Below are positions 1 through 8,659 of a stretch of DNA of 64,000 bases, in pieces. The first letter of the stretch is position 1, and every line of letters starts with the position of its first letter. The stretch is from JAPOXR01 sp965219635 (lineage in GTDB: Bacteria; Pseudomonadota; Alphaproteobacteria; Rhodobacterales; Rhodobacteraceae). Made by a program: the position numbers and the translations under genes. The stretch lies in contig OZ244783.1 in the NCBI GenBank assembly GCA_965219635.1, positions 3,472,001 through 3,536,000 of the forward strand, given 5' to 3'. Below the pieces are notes generated by a model, which ran no database searches, had not been told where the DNA came from, and saw nothing but the letters and a program-made list of their open reading frames with translations.

Positions 1-1230
1 GTCCGGAATGTCCTTCCACTCTCCACCAAAGGCTGTGTCACCTTCGCGCTGCTGGTATTGCCATTTGGTGATGCTGGTGTCGCCGGCATGCGTCCATGTC
101 AGGACAGCGGTCCGTTTGACTGCCGACGCAGTCAGTACTGCAGCGTCCGGTGCCCCCGGAACCAACGGAATTACTGTGGCCTCGTCCGATGCCGGACCGT
201 TGCCGAGGAAATTCACTGCCCGGATCCTGAAGGTGTATATTTCGCCGTTGGACAGGCCTTCAATGGTATGGCTGGTAGTGGTTGCGTCGCTTGGGTCCAT
301 GTCTGTCCATTCCCCGTAGTCGCTGCCCATCGCCTTGTACTGGTACTGATACCTCCAAATCTTGCTGTTCTTCGGGTCTGACCAGTTCAGTGTCACGGTG
401 TTGTCACCCCGGATTGCAGTGAGATCTACGGGTTTGGCTGGTTTCTCAGTCTCCGTAGTGAATACGACATGTTGGTCGTGCAGTACAACTTCGATGTGAA
501 AATCGTTGTCGCCCAATTTGTCGGCTAGTGTTCCGTTGAAGGAAGCCCCTCTGCCAGAGAAATCCAGTGTATCGCCTGCCATGTCTTTGTCTTCGGCGAG
601 TATATAGGCACCCCTAACTGTCTTGCTCACGTAAAACCTGAAGTCCGAAACATAGGAAGAACCTGTGGTGATGTATGTCAATCCATTCTTGCCCGAAAAC
701 GTAGAAGCGCCAACAATCTCGACACTTGTTTTGTTCGAGAGAGTCGTTCCGGTAATCGTGTCGGGCCACTGAGGAATCAGGTAGGAGCCAAGTATGTCGG
801 GCATCCCGATCTCACTGGTGCCGTGGAGGCCGATGTTCCTAACGAAATAGAAGTCCGTCAGATCCAGACTTCCCGAAGGGGTGATGGTGGAGTTAGATCC
901 ATCATCAGCAAAGGTGAAGATCAACGTGCCAGCATTGGCGGTCTGAACCGCACCAAGCAGCAAACTCAATCCGAGCAACAGTACCGAACCAAATCTTGCG
1001 GTGCTTTGGCTGTCCGGTGAGTTGTCGTTCCTATCCGTTAGACTCTCAGCAGTTTTGCATTCAAGAGTGTAGGAAGGAGACGGGGTAAAGTTCGAGTATT
1101 CGCTGTTTATGGAACAGATCGCTTGCCGGACCCTGGTAGACATCGAGCGGGCATGGGACGCTACAGTGGAAGTGCCGACTGCAATTGAATGGGCTGTGCA
1201 ATCTTGGCGGTGAAAAATTGTGACAGTCAT
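1..1230 (-). CDS. FN3-repeat surface protein, 5' part (continues past left edge)
   Basis: Reading leftwards, the frame is open from an ATG at 1230 through base 1, so only about the first 410 codons are present. A long polar leader (about 65 residues) precedes a hydrophobic signal segment (GSVLLLGLSLLLGAVQTANA), then a beta-rich head starting GTLIFTFADDG, one complete FN3 domain (core LNWSDP ... YTFRIRAVNF) and part of a second (VLTWTHAGD). Head and FN3 parts match the two complete autotransporters at 46.5-53.2 kb. The missing C-terminus is therefore expected to be an outer-membrane barrel, which is inferred, not seen. ATG 1230 is chosen because MTVT resembles the MNMTDT start of the paralogs; ATG 1143 is the alternative. 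Likely surface-exposed adhesin-type protein; ligand unknown. Confidence 0.8.
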   Translation of the reverse strand, partial: MTVTIFHRQDCTAHSIAVGTSTVASHARSMSTRVRQAICSINSEYSNFTPSPSYTLECKTAESLTDRNDNSPDSQSTARFGSVLLLGLSLLLGAVQTANAGTLIFTFADDGSNSTITPSGSLDLTDFYFVRNIGLHGTSEIGMPDILGSYLIPQWPDTITGTTLSNKTSVEIVGASTFSGKNGLTYITTGSSYVSDFRFYVSKTVRGAYILAEDKDMAGDTLDFSGRGASFNGTLADKLGDNDFHIEVVLHDQHVVFTTETEKPAKPVDLTAIRGDNTVTLNWSDPKNSKIWRYQYQYKAMGSDYGEWTDMDPSDATTTSHTIEGLSNGEIYTFRIRAVNFLGNGPASDEATVIPLVPGAPDAAVLTASAVKRTAVLTWTHAGDTSITKWQYQQREGDTAFGGEWKDIPD

Positions 1231-1937
1231 GATACTCGGTGTTCCTTTTGCAAATGCTGAACTGAAACTGATGAGTTCAACAGTGTGATTTGATTTGCCG
1301 ATTTGGGTGATTTCGGACTCAGGCGGTCGAAGATTTCGGTATTCCCGAGTTGGACGCGGCTTCTGGTCTGCAAATGAGCGCGTCGAACGCTACGAAGCCT
1401 TGATTGCCGGCAGGCATGAGTGTCGATGCAACGTGACATGGGCGACATACGGCATAGCCGATTGGGCAAATCAACATCATGTCGTGGAAAATTCAATATG
1501 TGGGTTCATGTAAGCAGGCCTTTGCGGTACATTTGCAACAGTTTCGCATTGAGGGTTTGGTCAAGCGGCAGTCACCATCAGTGCAGGGTATTGGCAGCGT
1601 CCTTGACCTGCCGATGATTGTCTTCGGGACTCGCACATCCGGAGTGGTGAGGCTGAAGTTCATTCAGGGCAGATTGGATTTGCGCAGGCTTGGCCCGCTG
1701 CTGGTGAACAATCTTCCCTAGGGGACGATCAAGCAAATGAGCGGTAACCAACAGAAGCCAAAAGGCTCATGATTATGTGGAGGGCGGTGGAACAGGATAC
1801 TGCGCCGCCGAGACTCATGTCCGAACCGCCAACCGTATTCCGGCGGGGACCCTGAAGGCGTTCAGCCGTAACCGAATGTCACCGCAGGATGCTCTCAGGA
1901 ACCATGGTGGTGGTGTGTATATGGCGATAATCAAGGC
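1231..1937. other. no gene seen
   Basis: About 700 bases upstream of the FN3 gene. Short ORFs occur on both strands but none has a recognisable domain, good start context or coding-like third-position bias. It probably holds the promoter of the leftward FN3 gene. Confidence 0.5.
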
Positions 1938-2197
1938 TATGCCGATATCGGCATAATCAGTGGGACTCGTCGGCCCAACAGGCGCAAGAACCATACGAGG
2001 GTGTGCCTGCGGAGGATAGCAGGGAAGCCCGGGCGCTGGCCTTGGACCGAGCCATTCGCGGCGTCAAGAAGGCGGATTGGCGCGGCAACAGGTTCAAGGA
2101 ACGGGAGGTCCGACGGGCCATCGGTTCGGTGCTGGACAGCGACGCGGATCTTGTCGAGACCATTTTCGAGATCGTGAAAGCTCAAGGTGCCCATTGA
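1931..2197 (+). pseudogene. C-terminal remnant of type I restriction subunit HsdR
   Basis: The frame is open after a TAA at 1928-1930. Its end (from about 2025) resembles the C-terminal helical tail of type I restriction R subunits: ALDRAIRGVKKADWRGNRFK, then a VRRAI segment and the ending ETIFEIVKAQGAH. The helicase and nuclease domains are absent, so this is a tail of under 90 residues. The next frame overlaps its stop, the arrangement often seen where a YgjP-type gene follows hsdR. Assignment rests on motif memory and context. Confidence 0.5.
1938..1955. promoter_or_regulatory. perfect 18-bp palindrome
   Basis: TATGCCGATATCGGCATA is its own reverse complement and sits just before the hsdR/ygjP remnants. 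An 18-bp perfect dyad is the size of a dimeric repressor site. The regulator is unknown, and the site may be a relic of a lost promoter. Confidence 0.45.
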
Positions 2198-2290
2198 AGG
2201 CCACAGCTGCCACCTTGATCTGGCTGGGTTGGCCGTAGAGGTCGTCCGCAAGGACATCAAGAACCTCCATGTGGGGGTCTATCCGCTGGG
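2187..2290 (+). pseudogene. N-terminal fragment of YgjP/M48-like metallohydrolase
   Basis: A GTG at 2187 overlaps the end of the hsdR remnant. The frame reads LAVEVVRKDIKNLHVGVYPL, the typical N-terminal strand of YgjP-family (DUF45) metal-dependent hydrolases, which commonly follow type I restriction genes. Similarity is lost after about 35 residues and no HExxH motif follows, so the gene is truncated. With the upstream fragment it marks the end of a deleted restriction operon. Confidence 0.5.
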
Positions 2291-2479
2291 GGTGCGCGAC
2301 GAAGCCGGGAATCGGGCCGGCAGCGTCGCTGACGAGCCATGGCTGAAGGCTATTCTGGTGAGCGGCTCGCACCGGCTCGCGAGCACGCCCTCAAGCAGCA
2401 AGGTCGCGGCTATAACAGACATGCTGGCCGATCCTCACTGCCCCGACCCTCACATCGGCGAGGACATCCATCCTGCCGT

Positions 2480-2904
2480 TCATCGCGCCGTCCACGGGTC
2501 GATGATCTCGACACCGGTATCCTCGAAGTCCCGAACATTGCGCGTCGCCACCGTCATGTCGCGGAGCGGGCGATCGCCGCGATCTGGCAGTCCACCGGTA
2601 GGATCGGGCGTCCGGCCGATCGGCGCGCGGAGGCGATATCCGCATATTCGTGCGCGGCGGCGCTGTCGAACGGGAGTATCCGGTCGTCGAAATCCTCTCG
2701 CAGGATCGCCTCGATCGCCGACGCAAGCGCATCCCGGCGCCTCCCCTCGGGCAGAATCGCTACGCCGTAGCGCAACTCCGCTTCGCCAACAGACGAGAAA
2801 TACAGGTCTGTCGGCTGGCAGTCCCTGACCCACCTCTCGACGGCTGGATCCGGCGACAGACGCAAGAGCTCCGACACAATGTTGGTATCGAGCAGGGTGG
2901 ACAT
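2480..2904 (-). pseudogene. vapC: frameshifted VapC-type PIN-domain toxin
   Basis: From ATG 2904 the frame reads MSTLLDTNIVSELL, with the first catalytic Asp, then VGEAELRYG (acidic residue) and PVDCQIAAIARS (third acidic residue), and stops at 2554. The expected C-terminus, MTVATRNVRDFEDTGVEIID, continues in another frame to a stop at 2480. One missing base near 2560 (between the IARS codons and the GAC ATG ACG codons) explains it. Combined length would be about 141 residues, normal for FitB-like VapC RNases. Truncation removes the last acidic residue region, so the toxin is probably inactive unless this is a sequencing error. vapB lies 10 bp upstream. Confidence 0.8.
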
Positions 2905-2914
2905 GACTATCGGC

Positions 2915-3157
2915 TCAATCGAAGGTCGGCGGCTCGCGCGCCGGCCCGCGCGGCGGCAGCTCCAGGTCCACGCCGCCAAGCGGTGCAATCCGGGCGCGTA
3001 TGGCCTTGGCAAGGTTTTTGGGACGTGGCTCGCGCCTTACGGCGTCACGCAGAATGAGCCGCGCCTCCTCTTCCATGGAGCGATGATTCTGGGCAGCGCG
3101 AACGCGCAGCCGCGTCTTCACATCGTCGTCGAGATTTCGGATTGTGATGCTCGCCAT
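2915..3157 (-). CDS. vapB: VapB/FitA-type ribbon-helix-helix antitoxin
   Basis: About 80 residues. The N-terminus ASITIRNLDDDVKTRLRVRA is the ribbon-helix-helix pattern of FitA/VapB antitoxins; the following segment (HRSMEEEARLILRDAV) is the second helix. The C-terminal tail would bind the PIN toxin encoded immediately downstream. I chose ATG 3157 because the conserved strand begins there; ATG 3181 adds eight residues. Inverted repeats just upstream fit autoregulation. With vapC frameshifted, the antitoxin may persist as an orphan. Confidence 0.8.
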   Translation of the reverse strand: MASITIRNLDDDVKTRLRVRAAQNHRSMEEEARLILRDAVRREPRPKNLAKAIRARIAPLGGVDLELPPRGPAREPPTFD

Positions 3158-3182
3158 GATCCTGTCCACCGCATCTGCCATA

Positions 3183-3213
3183 GCTATTATAGCGATGATT
3201 GCGATGCAATCGC
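3183..3213. promoter_or_regulatory. inverted-repeat cluster upstream of vapB (putative operator)
   Basis: Three overlapping dyads: GCTAT-T-ATAGC (3183-3193), GATTGC-GAT-GCAATC (3197-3211) and GCGAT-GCA-ATCGC (3201-3213). Ribbon-helix-helix antitoxins bind such short palindromes in their own promoters, so this is the likely VapB operator. Confidence 0.55.
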
Positions 3214-3671
3214 AGTGCCATCCCCAACAGCAACCGTCCCCTTTCCTATCCATATAGTGGGCAATGCTGCCGCTGTCGCTACCTAGTGGTGTGACGCCCC
3301 CGAGAGGAGAAGCTTGGCCGTGAGCCGGGCGGGGCTGCTGGGGGGAGCCGTTGTCGCCGTCCCCCCTACCTCTCGAAGGAGCACGGCATCATGCCGACGG
3401 TTCTGGCGCCGCGCGCACCTTTTTCACCCACTTCGTCGGCGGTGGTCTCGAAGACCACCGCTATGTCGTCGAGACCTTCCGCTCGCTGGCCAACGGCGAC
3501 ATCGTTCCCGTCCAGGCGGACGGCACGAAGCCGAGGGGTCGGCGCAAGGCGCGCGGCAGGGTCTTGCCGCTGAAGGCCGTTGAGAACATGCGACCCAAGC
3601 GCGACAAGATCATCACCGCTACCGGGGTCAGGCTCCGTACCTGCGGCGTGCAGCTCTGGGGCTGGCGCAGC
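3214..3671. other. no intact gene; possible decayed coding sequence
   Basis: Plus-strand frame from about 3418 reads GGGLEDHRYVVETFRSLANG and continues with a basic stretch to about 3650, but start, end and family cannot be recognised. Frames change before the Cys-rich remnant that follows, consistent with degraded mobile DNA. Confidence 0.3.
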
Positions 3672-4054
3672 CTGGGGAAATTCGCCGACCGTGGCCAGCG
3701 GGCTTCCCATATGGCGGCAAGCCGGCCGCGGCCAAGCGCGAGGCCGCCCGCATCGCCAGCCGCAAGCGCCATGAGGCGCGCCGCGCGGCGAATGCCTGCA
3801 CAAGGTGCGGGCGCGGACCTCCGGCCGAGAGCGGGACGATCTGCGAGCCCTGCCGCGCCGCAAGACGCGAGGCGGCGCGTGAACTCTACGCCGCCCGGCG
3901 CGCCACCGGTTTGTGCGCGAAGTGCGGTGCCTCGAACAATGGCGGCGGGGCCAGGTGTGCGCCCTGTTCGGTGCTCCAGTCCGACAGCCGGCCAGCCAAA
4001 GGCGGGGGCCGAGCGACGGACCGCGACTGCACGACCATACCGATAGCCGGATGA
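3672..4054 (+). pseudogene. remnant of Cys-rich (zinc-ribbon-like) protein
   Basis: An open frame without a convincing start encodes a basic, Ala/Arg-rich helix followed by two CxxC pairs, CTRCG ... CEPC, an Arg-rich linker, and a second double pair, CAKCG ... CAPC. This spacing suggests two small zinc ribbons. It lies directly before the IS1380 remnant and is probably the broken C-terminus of a plasmid- or element-borne protein. I do not recognise the family; the function is unknown. Confidence 0.35.
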
Positions 4055-4059
4055 TCGCA

Positions 4060-5174
4060 TTCATGAAGAATGATGCTGATCCGGCTGTCCGCTGGCGGCA
4101 TCAAGAAAGCTGAACCGCCTTGAACTCGGCAATGCCAGGAATGCTCCGACCGACCGCTACAAGAAGATTGCGGCCGACCCCGGCAAGATCGATCATCTTC
4201 TGGTGTCGTTGTTCCTTGAGATGCATACCGAAGTTCCCGAGGAAATCGTCATCGACCTTGATGTCACGGATGATTAGCTGCATGGTGCCCAAGAGGGCCG
4301 CTTCTATCATGGGTATTACGACAGTTGGTGCTATCTTCCGCTCTACATTTTCTGCGGCAAAGACATCCTGTGCGCCCGGCTTCAAACCGCTGATCAGGAC
4401 CCCGCCCGCGGCGTCGTCAAGGAACTCGAACGGATCATTCCGCAGATCCGTTCAGCCTGGCCACAAACCCGGATCATTCTGCGGGCTGACACCGGTTTCT
4501 GCCGGGAGGACATCATGGCCTGGTGCGAGGCGGAAGGCGTTGACTATGTCCTCGGCCTTTCCAGAAACGACCGGCTTATCAGGCGAATAACCAGGAAACT
4601 GCACAAGTCGCGCCGCCGCTGTGTCGCCAGCGGCCGTCCATCCCGCCGTTTCCATGATTTCCGGCACCGGACATTGAAATCCTGGAGCCGTTCCCGGCGG
4701 GTGGTGGCCAAGGCGGAATGGCTGCCTGGATGGCCTGGTGGCAGCAATCCCCGTTTCGTGGTCACCAGCCTTGGCAAGGACAGGTTTGGCGCCGCCAGCC
4801 TCTATGAGGAGCTGTATTGCGGGCGAGGCGACATGGAGAACCGGATCAAGGAACAGCAAATGATGCTCTTTGCCGATCGGACATCCTCGAGCCGCCTGCC
4901 GACCAACCAGTTGCGGATCTATTTCTCGGCCATTGCCGGGGTTGTCATCAGTATCCTGCACCGGGTCGGGCTGGCAGGCACCGATCTGGCCAGCGCCCGC
5001 ATCGACACCATCCGCTCCCGGCTGCTCAAACTCGCTGGACGCATCACAATCAGCGTGCGCCGGGTCTCGCTGTCTTTTGCCAGCGCTTTCCCACTACAGA
5101 CGGAATTCACGCAAGCCCTTGCCAATCTGCGCTCTGCTTCCATCTGTGCCCCTGATCAGTTCGCCCCTCCCTGA
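4060..5174 (+). mobile_element. IS1380-family transposase remnant
   Basis: The frame reads LNRLELGNARNAPTDRYKKI, then VIDLDVTDD, a TAG stop at 4275, LHGAQEGRFYHGYYDSWCYL, LRADTGFCRED and, from 4515, a long C-terminal part with YELYCGRGDMENRIKEQQ-like signature (EELYCGRGDMENRIKEQ). These are the hallmarks of IS1380 DDE transposases. The N-terminal third is missing and a conserved proline codon in DDPLHG is replaced by a stop. The element is therefore defective. Terminal inverted repeats could not be identified. Confidence 0.8.
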
Positions 5175-5540
5175 CAAATCCACAGTTCATGATCTGAATT
5201 CATCATCCTGAACAGCGTTGCTCACAAACGCTGGCAGGAACCTATGTTCTGAAGGCCGGAAAAACCGTTTCCTCTGTCCAAATTCCGGGATTTGCACCCG
5301 CAACGATGCAAAATGCCGTCCCGTAAGCGCCAGCAGGCCACCCAATACAGAAGCGTTGACCGAATTCCTGGCCAAACTGGGACCTATATCGGGACTTCGG
5401 CAACTTGGTGAGCTATCCGGGCTATAGCGGCAACTGATCTGCCAATTCGCCGACCAAGGGCAGTCTGGAAGGCTCAACCGAACTTGACCCTGAACGCAGC
5501 CTTGCCCATAGGACTCGCATTGGCAGGCTGTGAGGCAGAA
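5175..5540. other. no gene seen
   Basis: Junction between the IS1380 remnant and the first intact chromosomal gene. No ORF with family resemblance, no clear repeat. It should contain the promoter of the SDR gene at 5541. Confidence 0.5.
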
Positions 5541-6242
5541 ATGACCGGAAATGTGGCACTGATTGTCGCCGGCGGCAGTGGCATTGGAGCCGATGCAGCA
5601 AGAAAGCTCGCAGAGTCCGGCTGGACGGTTGGAATATTGTCATCGTCAGGCAAGGGCGAGCAGCTAGGCATGGAACTGAATGGCTTCGGCCATACCGGGT
5701 CCTACCTGGATCCTGCAGCTCTCGAGACCTTTGTGGCAAAGGCCCTGAAGACGGCAGGCCGCATTGATGGTCTCGTAAATTGTGCGGGTCACGGCCCCAA
5801 GGGAGCACTGACCGAAATCAGTGACGCCGACTGGCAACTGGGGATGGAGCATTACCTTTTGAGCGTCGTCAGAATGGCCAGGCTGGTGTCGCCGATCATG
5901 AAGAACCAGAACCGTGGTTCGATCGTCAATATTTCGAGTTTCGCCGCATTCGAGCCCGAGGCCGACTTCCCGACCTCTGCTGTCTTCCGGGCTGGCCTGG
6001 CGGCATACACCAAGCTGTTTGCAACCGAGTTTGCGCCGTTCAATGTGAGAATGAACAATGTACTGCCAGGCTTCATCGACAGTCTGCAGGAGAAGCCTGG
6101 CCGCCGTGCGAGGATCCCGGCCGGCAGATATGCGAAGGTAAGGGAACTCTCCGAAGTTGTGGCCTTTCTGGTTTCAGATGCTTCAAGCTACGTTACCGGC
6201 CAGAATATCCGGGTGGACGGTGGCTTGACGGCTTCCGTATAG
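5541..6242 (+). CDS. SDR-fold protein with altered catalytic YxxxK
   Basis: 233 residues, a short SDR. The nucleotide-binding loop is GGSGIG (residues 10-15) instead of TGxxxGIG; NCAG and NISSF follow in the usual places. The catalytic stretch reads FPTSAVFRAGLAAYTK where active members have YSASKxxxxxxTK: the Tyr aligns with Thr and the Lys with Arg. C-terminus ends in the usual GQNIRVDGG. Start at ATG 5541 is preceded by a GAGGCAG Shine-Dalgarno and begins the first strand; longer upstream frame lacks support. An MDR gene follows 55 bp downstream, possibly cotranscribed. It may bind nucleotide without normal SDR chemistry. Confidence 0.8.
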   Translation: MTGNVALIVAGGSGIGADAARKLAESGWTVGILSSSGKGEQLGMELNGFGHTGSYLDPAALETFVAKALKTAGRIDGLVNCAGHGPKGALTEISDADWQLGMEHYLLSVVRMARLVSPIMKNQNRGSIVNISSFAAFEPEADFPTSAVFRAGLAAYTKLFATEFAPFNVRMNNVLPGFIDSLQEKPGRRARIPAGRYAKVRELSEVVAFLVSDASSYVTGQNIRVDGGLTASV

Positions 6243-6297
6243 CGCGGCAACCGGCCTGAATCGGGATTGGCGGGCTGGGCAGGGCGAGCTGCAGAAT

Positions 6298-7383
6298 ATG
6301 AAGGTAACCATGCAGGCATATTTATTGACCGGACATGGCGGAACAGAAAACCTGAAGTTCCAGGAGGATTTTCCCAAGCCTGTCCCCGCTGGTGATGAAG
6401 TCCTGATCCGTGTCAAGGCTTGTGGCCTCAATAACACCGACGTGAATACCAGAACTGCCTGGTACTCCGCAGGGGTAACGGACCCGACAACGGGCGGGTC
6501 CCTTGAAGGCGCCTCGAATGCGGACGCTTCCTGGGGCGGAAAACCGATCACTTTCCCCCGAATTCAGGGAGCGGATGTATGCGGAGTCGTCGAGGAAGCA
6601 GGAAACGAGGCCGGAGAGGACCTGATCGGCAAGCGGGTTCTGATTGACCCCTGGATCAGGTCCTGGGAAACTCCGTGCGAACGAAGCAGGATTGGCTATT
6701 TCGGAAGCGAAACCGATGGCGGCTTCGCCGAATTCACCATCGTTGACCGCCGTCAGGTTCATCCAATCGACTGCGGATTTACGGACTCCGAGCTTGCAAC
6801 CTTCGCCACTTCATGGGGTACGGCATTCTACATGCTGGAGCGCGTCTCTGTCGGAAAAGACGACACTGTACTGGTTACCGGAGCCTCGGGCGGCGTCGGA
6901 TCAGCCATCGTGCAGCTGGCAAAATTGCGCGGCGCTCGCGTGCTGGCAATGACGGGAGCAGCAAAGGCGGAGCAGGTCCGGCAACTTGGGGCAGATCTGG
7001 TTGTGCCCCGTGAACCGGGCCGCCTTGGCGACGCGCTGAAATCGGCCGGGTTAGACGGCGTCAGTGTCATTGCCGACCTGGTAGGAGGACCTGCCTTCAG
7101 CGAGGTGATCGGTGTGTTGCAGCCGAACGGTCGCTATGTCGTGTCAGGAGCAATAGGCGGGCCGCTGGTAGATGTCGATTTGCGCACTCTCTATCTGCGG
7201 GATCTGACATTTGCCGGCGTTACCATACCGGAGCCGGGTGCATTTGCCCGCATGGTCCGCATCGTCGAGAGTGGGGCGGTCAAGCCAGTGCTGGCGGCCG
7301 AGTTTCCGCTTCGGGAACTCGTGCACGCCCAAAACATGTTCATCGAAAAAAAGCATGTAGGCAACATCGTCGTCGTTACCTGA
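6298..7383 (+). CDS. MDR-family oxidoreductase (quinone reductase/ADH-like)
   Basis: 361 residues. N-terminal GroES-like domain (LTGHGGTENLKF ... LIRVKACGLNNTDVNTR) and Rossmann domain with VTGASGGVGSAIVQLAKLRG at about residues 194-213. The structural-zinc cysteine cluster of classical alcohol dehydrogenases is not evident, which fits the zinc-independent MDR branch. Predicted NADPH-dependent reduction of an enone, quinone or aldehyde; substrate unknown. ATG 6310 (MQAYLL) has an AAGG immediately upstream and is an alternative start. Its 3' end is partly duplicated just downstream. Confidence 0.8.
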   Translation: MKVTMQAYLLTGHGGTENLKFQEDFPKPVPAGDEVLIRVKACGLNNTDVNTRTAWYSAGVTDPTTGGSLEGASNADASWGGKPITFPRIQGADVCGVVEEAGNEAGEDLIGKRVLIDPWIRSWETPCERSRIGYFGSETDGGFAEFTIVDRRQVHPIDCGFTDSELATFATSWGTAFYMLERVSVGKDDTVLVTGASGGVGSAIVQLAKLRGARVLAMTGAAKAEQVRQLGADLVVPREPGRLGDALKSAGLDGVSVIADLVGGPAFSEVIGVLQPNGRYVVSGAIGGPLVDVDLRTLYLRDLTFAGVTIPEPGAFARMVRIVESGAVKPVLAAEFPLRELVHAQNMFIEKKHVGNIVVVT

Positions 7384-7427
7384 ATGCGCCGATGAAATCG
7401 TCGTCGTTACCTGAATGCGCCGATGAA
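7366..7427 (+). repeat. 31-bp perfect tandem duplication over a stop codon
   Basis: The unit at 7366-7396 is repeated exactly at 7397-7427. It covers the last five codons and the stop of the MDR gene plus 13 bases, so the second copy is a non-coding echo of the gene end. A recent slippage or unequal-exchange event is likely. Confidence 0.9.
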
Positions 7428-7855
7428 GACTGGAGTTGACGATGCCAACGGCATCAGCTTGATGCATGGAGTGCATCTTGAAGAGAGACCAAACTACCGC
7501 ATGACCTGCCGGAACCATACTGGCGATGCCTTGGTGTCGAAAGTTGAATGGGCAACGGAGGTTGGCGCCATTCGCCGGACACTCACACATCAAGGTTGTT
7601 GAATTGCATGATGAACCCGGATTCCGGGACACCGATTTCGAGACGAACAGATGGCCGTGAGCAATAGGGCCGTGCCAGGCATTGCGGATCTCGCCAAACA
7701 ACAGCCCGTGTGGACCGGCGGTGTTCATTCCCCGCCGTACTGCGGCGACAGGTTCGAATTCTGTTGGCGCCTGTTCGGCCAAGCCGCTGCCATCTCCCGG
7801 CTGTTTCGCTCTGCTGTGTGGAGGCCGGAACCAATGAGGTTCGGGGCCTGACGGC
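7428..7855. other. no gene confidently seen
   Basis: A long minus-strand frame runs through here into mtgA and the MDR gene, but it is antisense to both and has no family resemblance. The plus strand contains only short ORFs. The segment may contain decayed coding sequence and must contain the mtgA promoter. Confidence 0.4.
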
Positions 7856-8608
7856 GTGACAAAGAAGAAGCAAAACAAGAAGGGTGCCCGGCCAAGGAGT
7901 CGGGTGAACAGGGAGGCGGACTCTCCAGTTTCCGTCATTCGCCGCCACCTAAAGTCCGCAGTGAAACGCTGCTGCCAGGCTCTTGGACTGCTGGTGGTTG
8001 CCATTGCCGGCGCTCTGGCACTGTTCAACTTTGTCAATCCGCCAGTGACACCGATGATTGCTGCCGAGTATTTTCGGCTTGGTTCGGTCGATAGGCAATG
8101 GCTCTCAATGGAAGAGGTTCCGGCCCACTTCAGGCGTTCGCTGGTTGCTGCTGAAGACACCAACTTTTGCCGGCACTGGGGATTTGATCTTGATGCCATC
8201 AGGATTTCTTCTGGTACTGTGGGAGCTGGTGCTACCATCAGCCAGCAAACTGCCCGGAACCTGCTGCTTTGGCGCGCCAACTCCTGGTTCCTGCGAGTTG
8301 TTGAGGCGCCGATTGCCCTCCTCATTGAAGCTCTCTGGAGCAAGCAGCGGATACTCGAAGTCTACATGAACATTGTCGCGTATGACGAAGGGGTTTTCGG
8401 GGTTCAGGCTGGCGCGCTCAGGCACTTTGGCAAGGAGGCGGCTGCTCTGGATGAAGAGGAATCTGCCCGTCTGGCAATCCTGATCCCGGATCCCGTCCAA
8501 CGGAAACCATTCGATCTGCCTGACGCGTTGGAGAAGAGGATCGTATCGATTCAGGACGGCGCAGCAACAATCCGGAATGATGGGAGGTCTTCTTGCCTTG
8601 GCTCCTGA
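7856..8608 (+). CDS. mtgA: monofunctional peptidoglycan transglycosylase
   Basis: 250 residues, GT51 family. Basic N-terminus, one membrane anchor (about 42-61), then the lytic fold with AAEDTNFCRHWGFD (catalytic Glu100), GATISQQ (125-131) and the SKQRILEVYMN helix. It polymerises lipid II into glycan strands on the periplasmic face of the inner membrane and lacks a transpeptidase domain. Start is GTG 7856, matching the usual short basic N-terminus. A GST gene follows after 51 bp. Only odd point is the Thr where many members have Val after the QQ. Confidence 0.93.
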   Translation: MTKKKQNKKGARPRSRVNREADSPVSVIRRHLKSAVKRCCQALGLLVVAIAGALALFNFVNPPVTPMIAAEYFRLGSVDRQWLSMEEVPAHFRRSLVAAEDTNFCRHWGFDLDAIRISSGTVGAGATISQQTARNLLLWRANSWFLRVVEAPIALLIEALWSKQRILEVYMNIVAYDEGVFGVQAGALRHFGKEAAALDEEESARLAILIPDPVQRKPFDLPDALEKRIVSIQDGAATIRNDGRSSCLGS

Positions 8609-8659
8609 AACAGTGTCACAATCGGTCCAATCCGGATCGAGGCGGCGGGAGATCCTGTC

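Noticed and set aside
3366..4064. Minus-strand Arg/Pro-rich ORFs
   Set aside because: Antisense to the Cys-rich remnant and produced by high GC content.
7144..8343. Long minus-strand ORF (399 codons)
   Set aside because: It is antisense to mtgA and the MDR gene and has no family resemblance.
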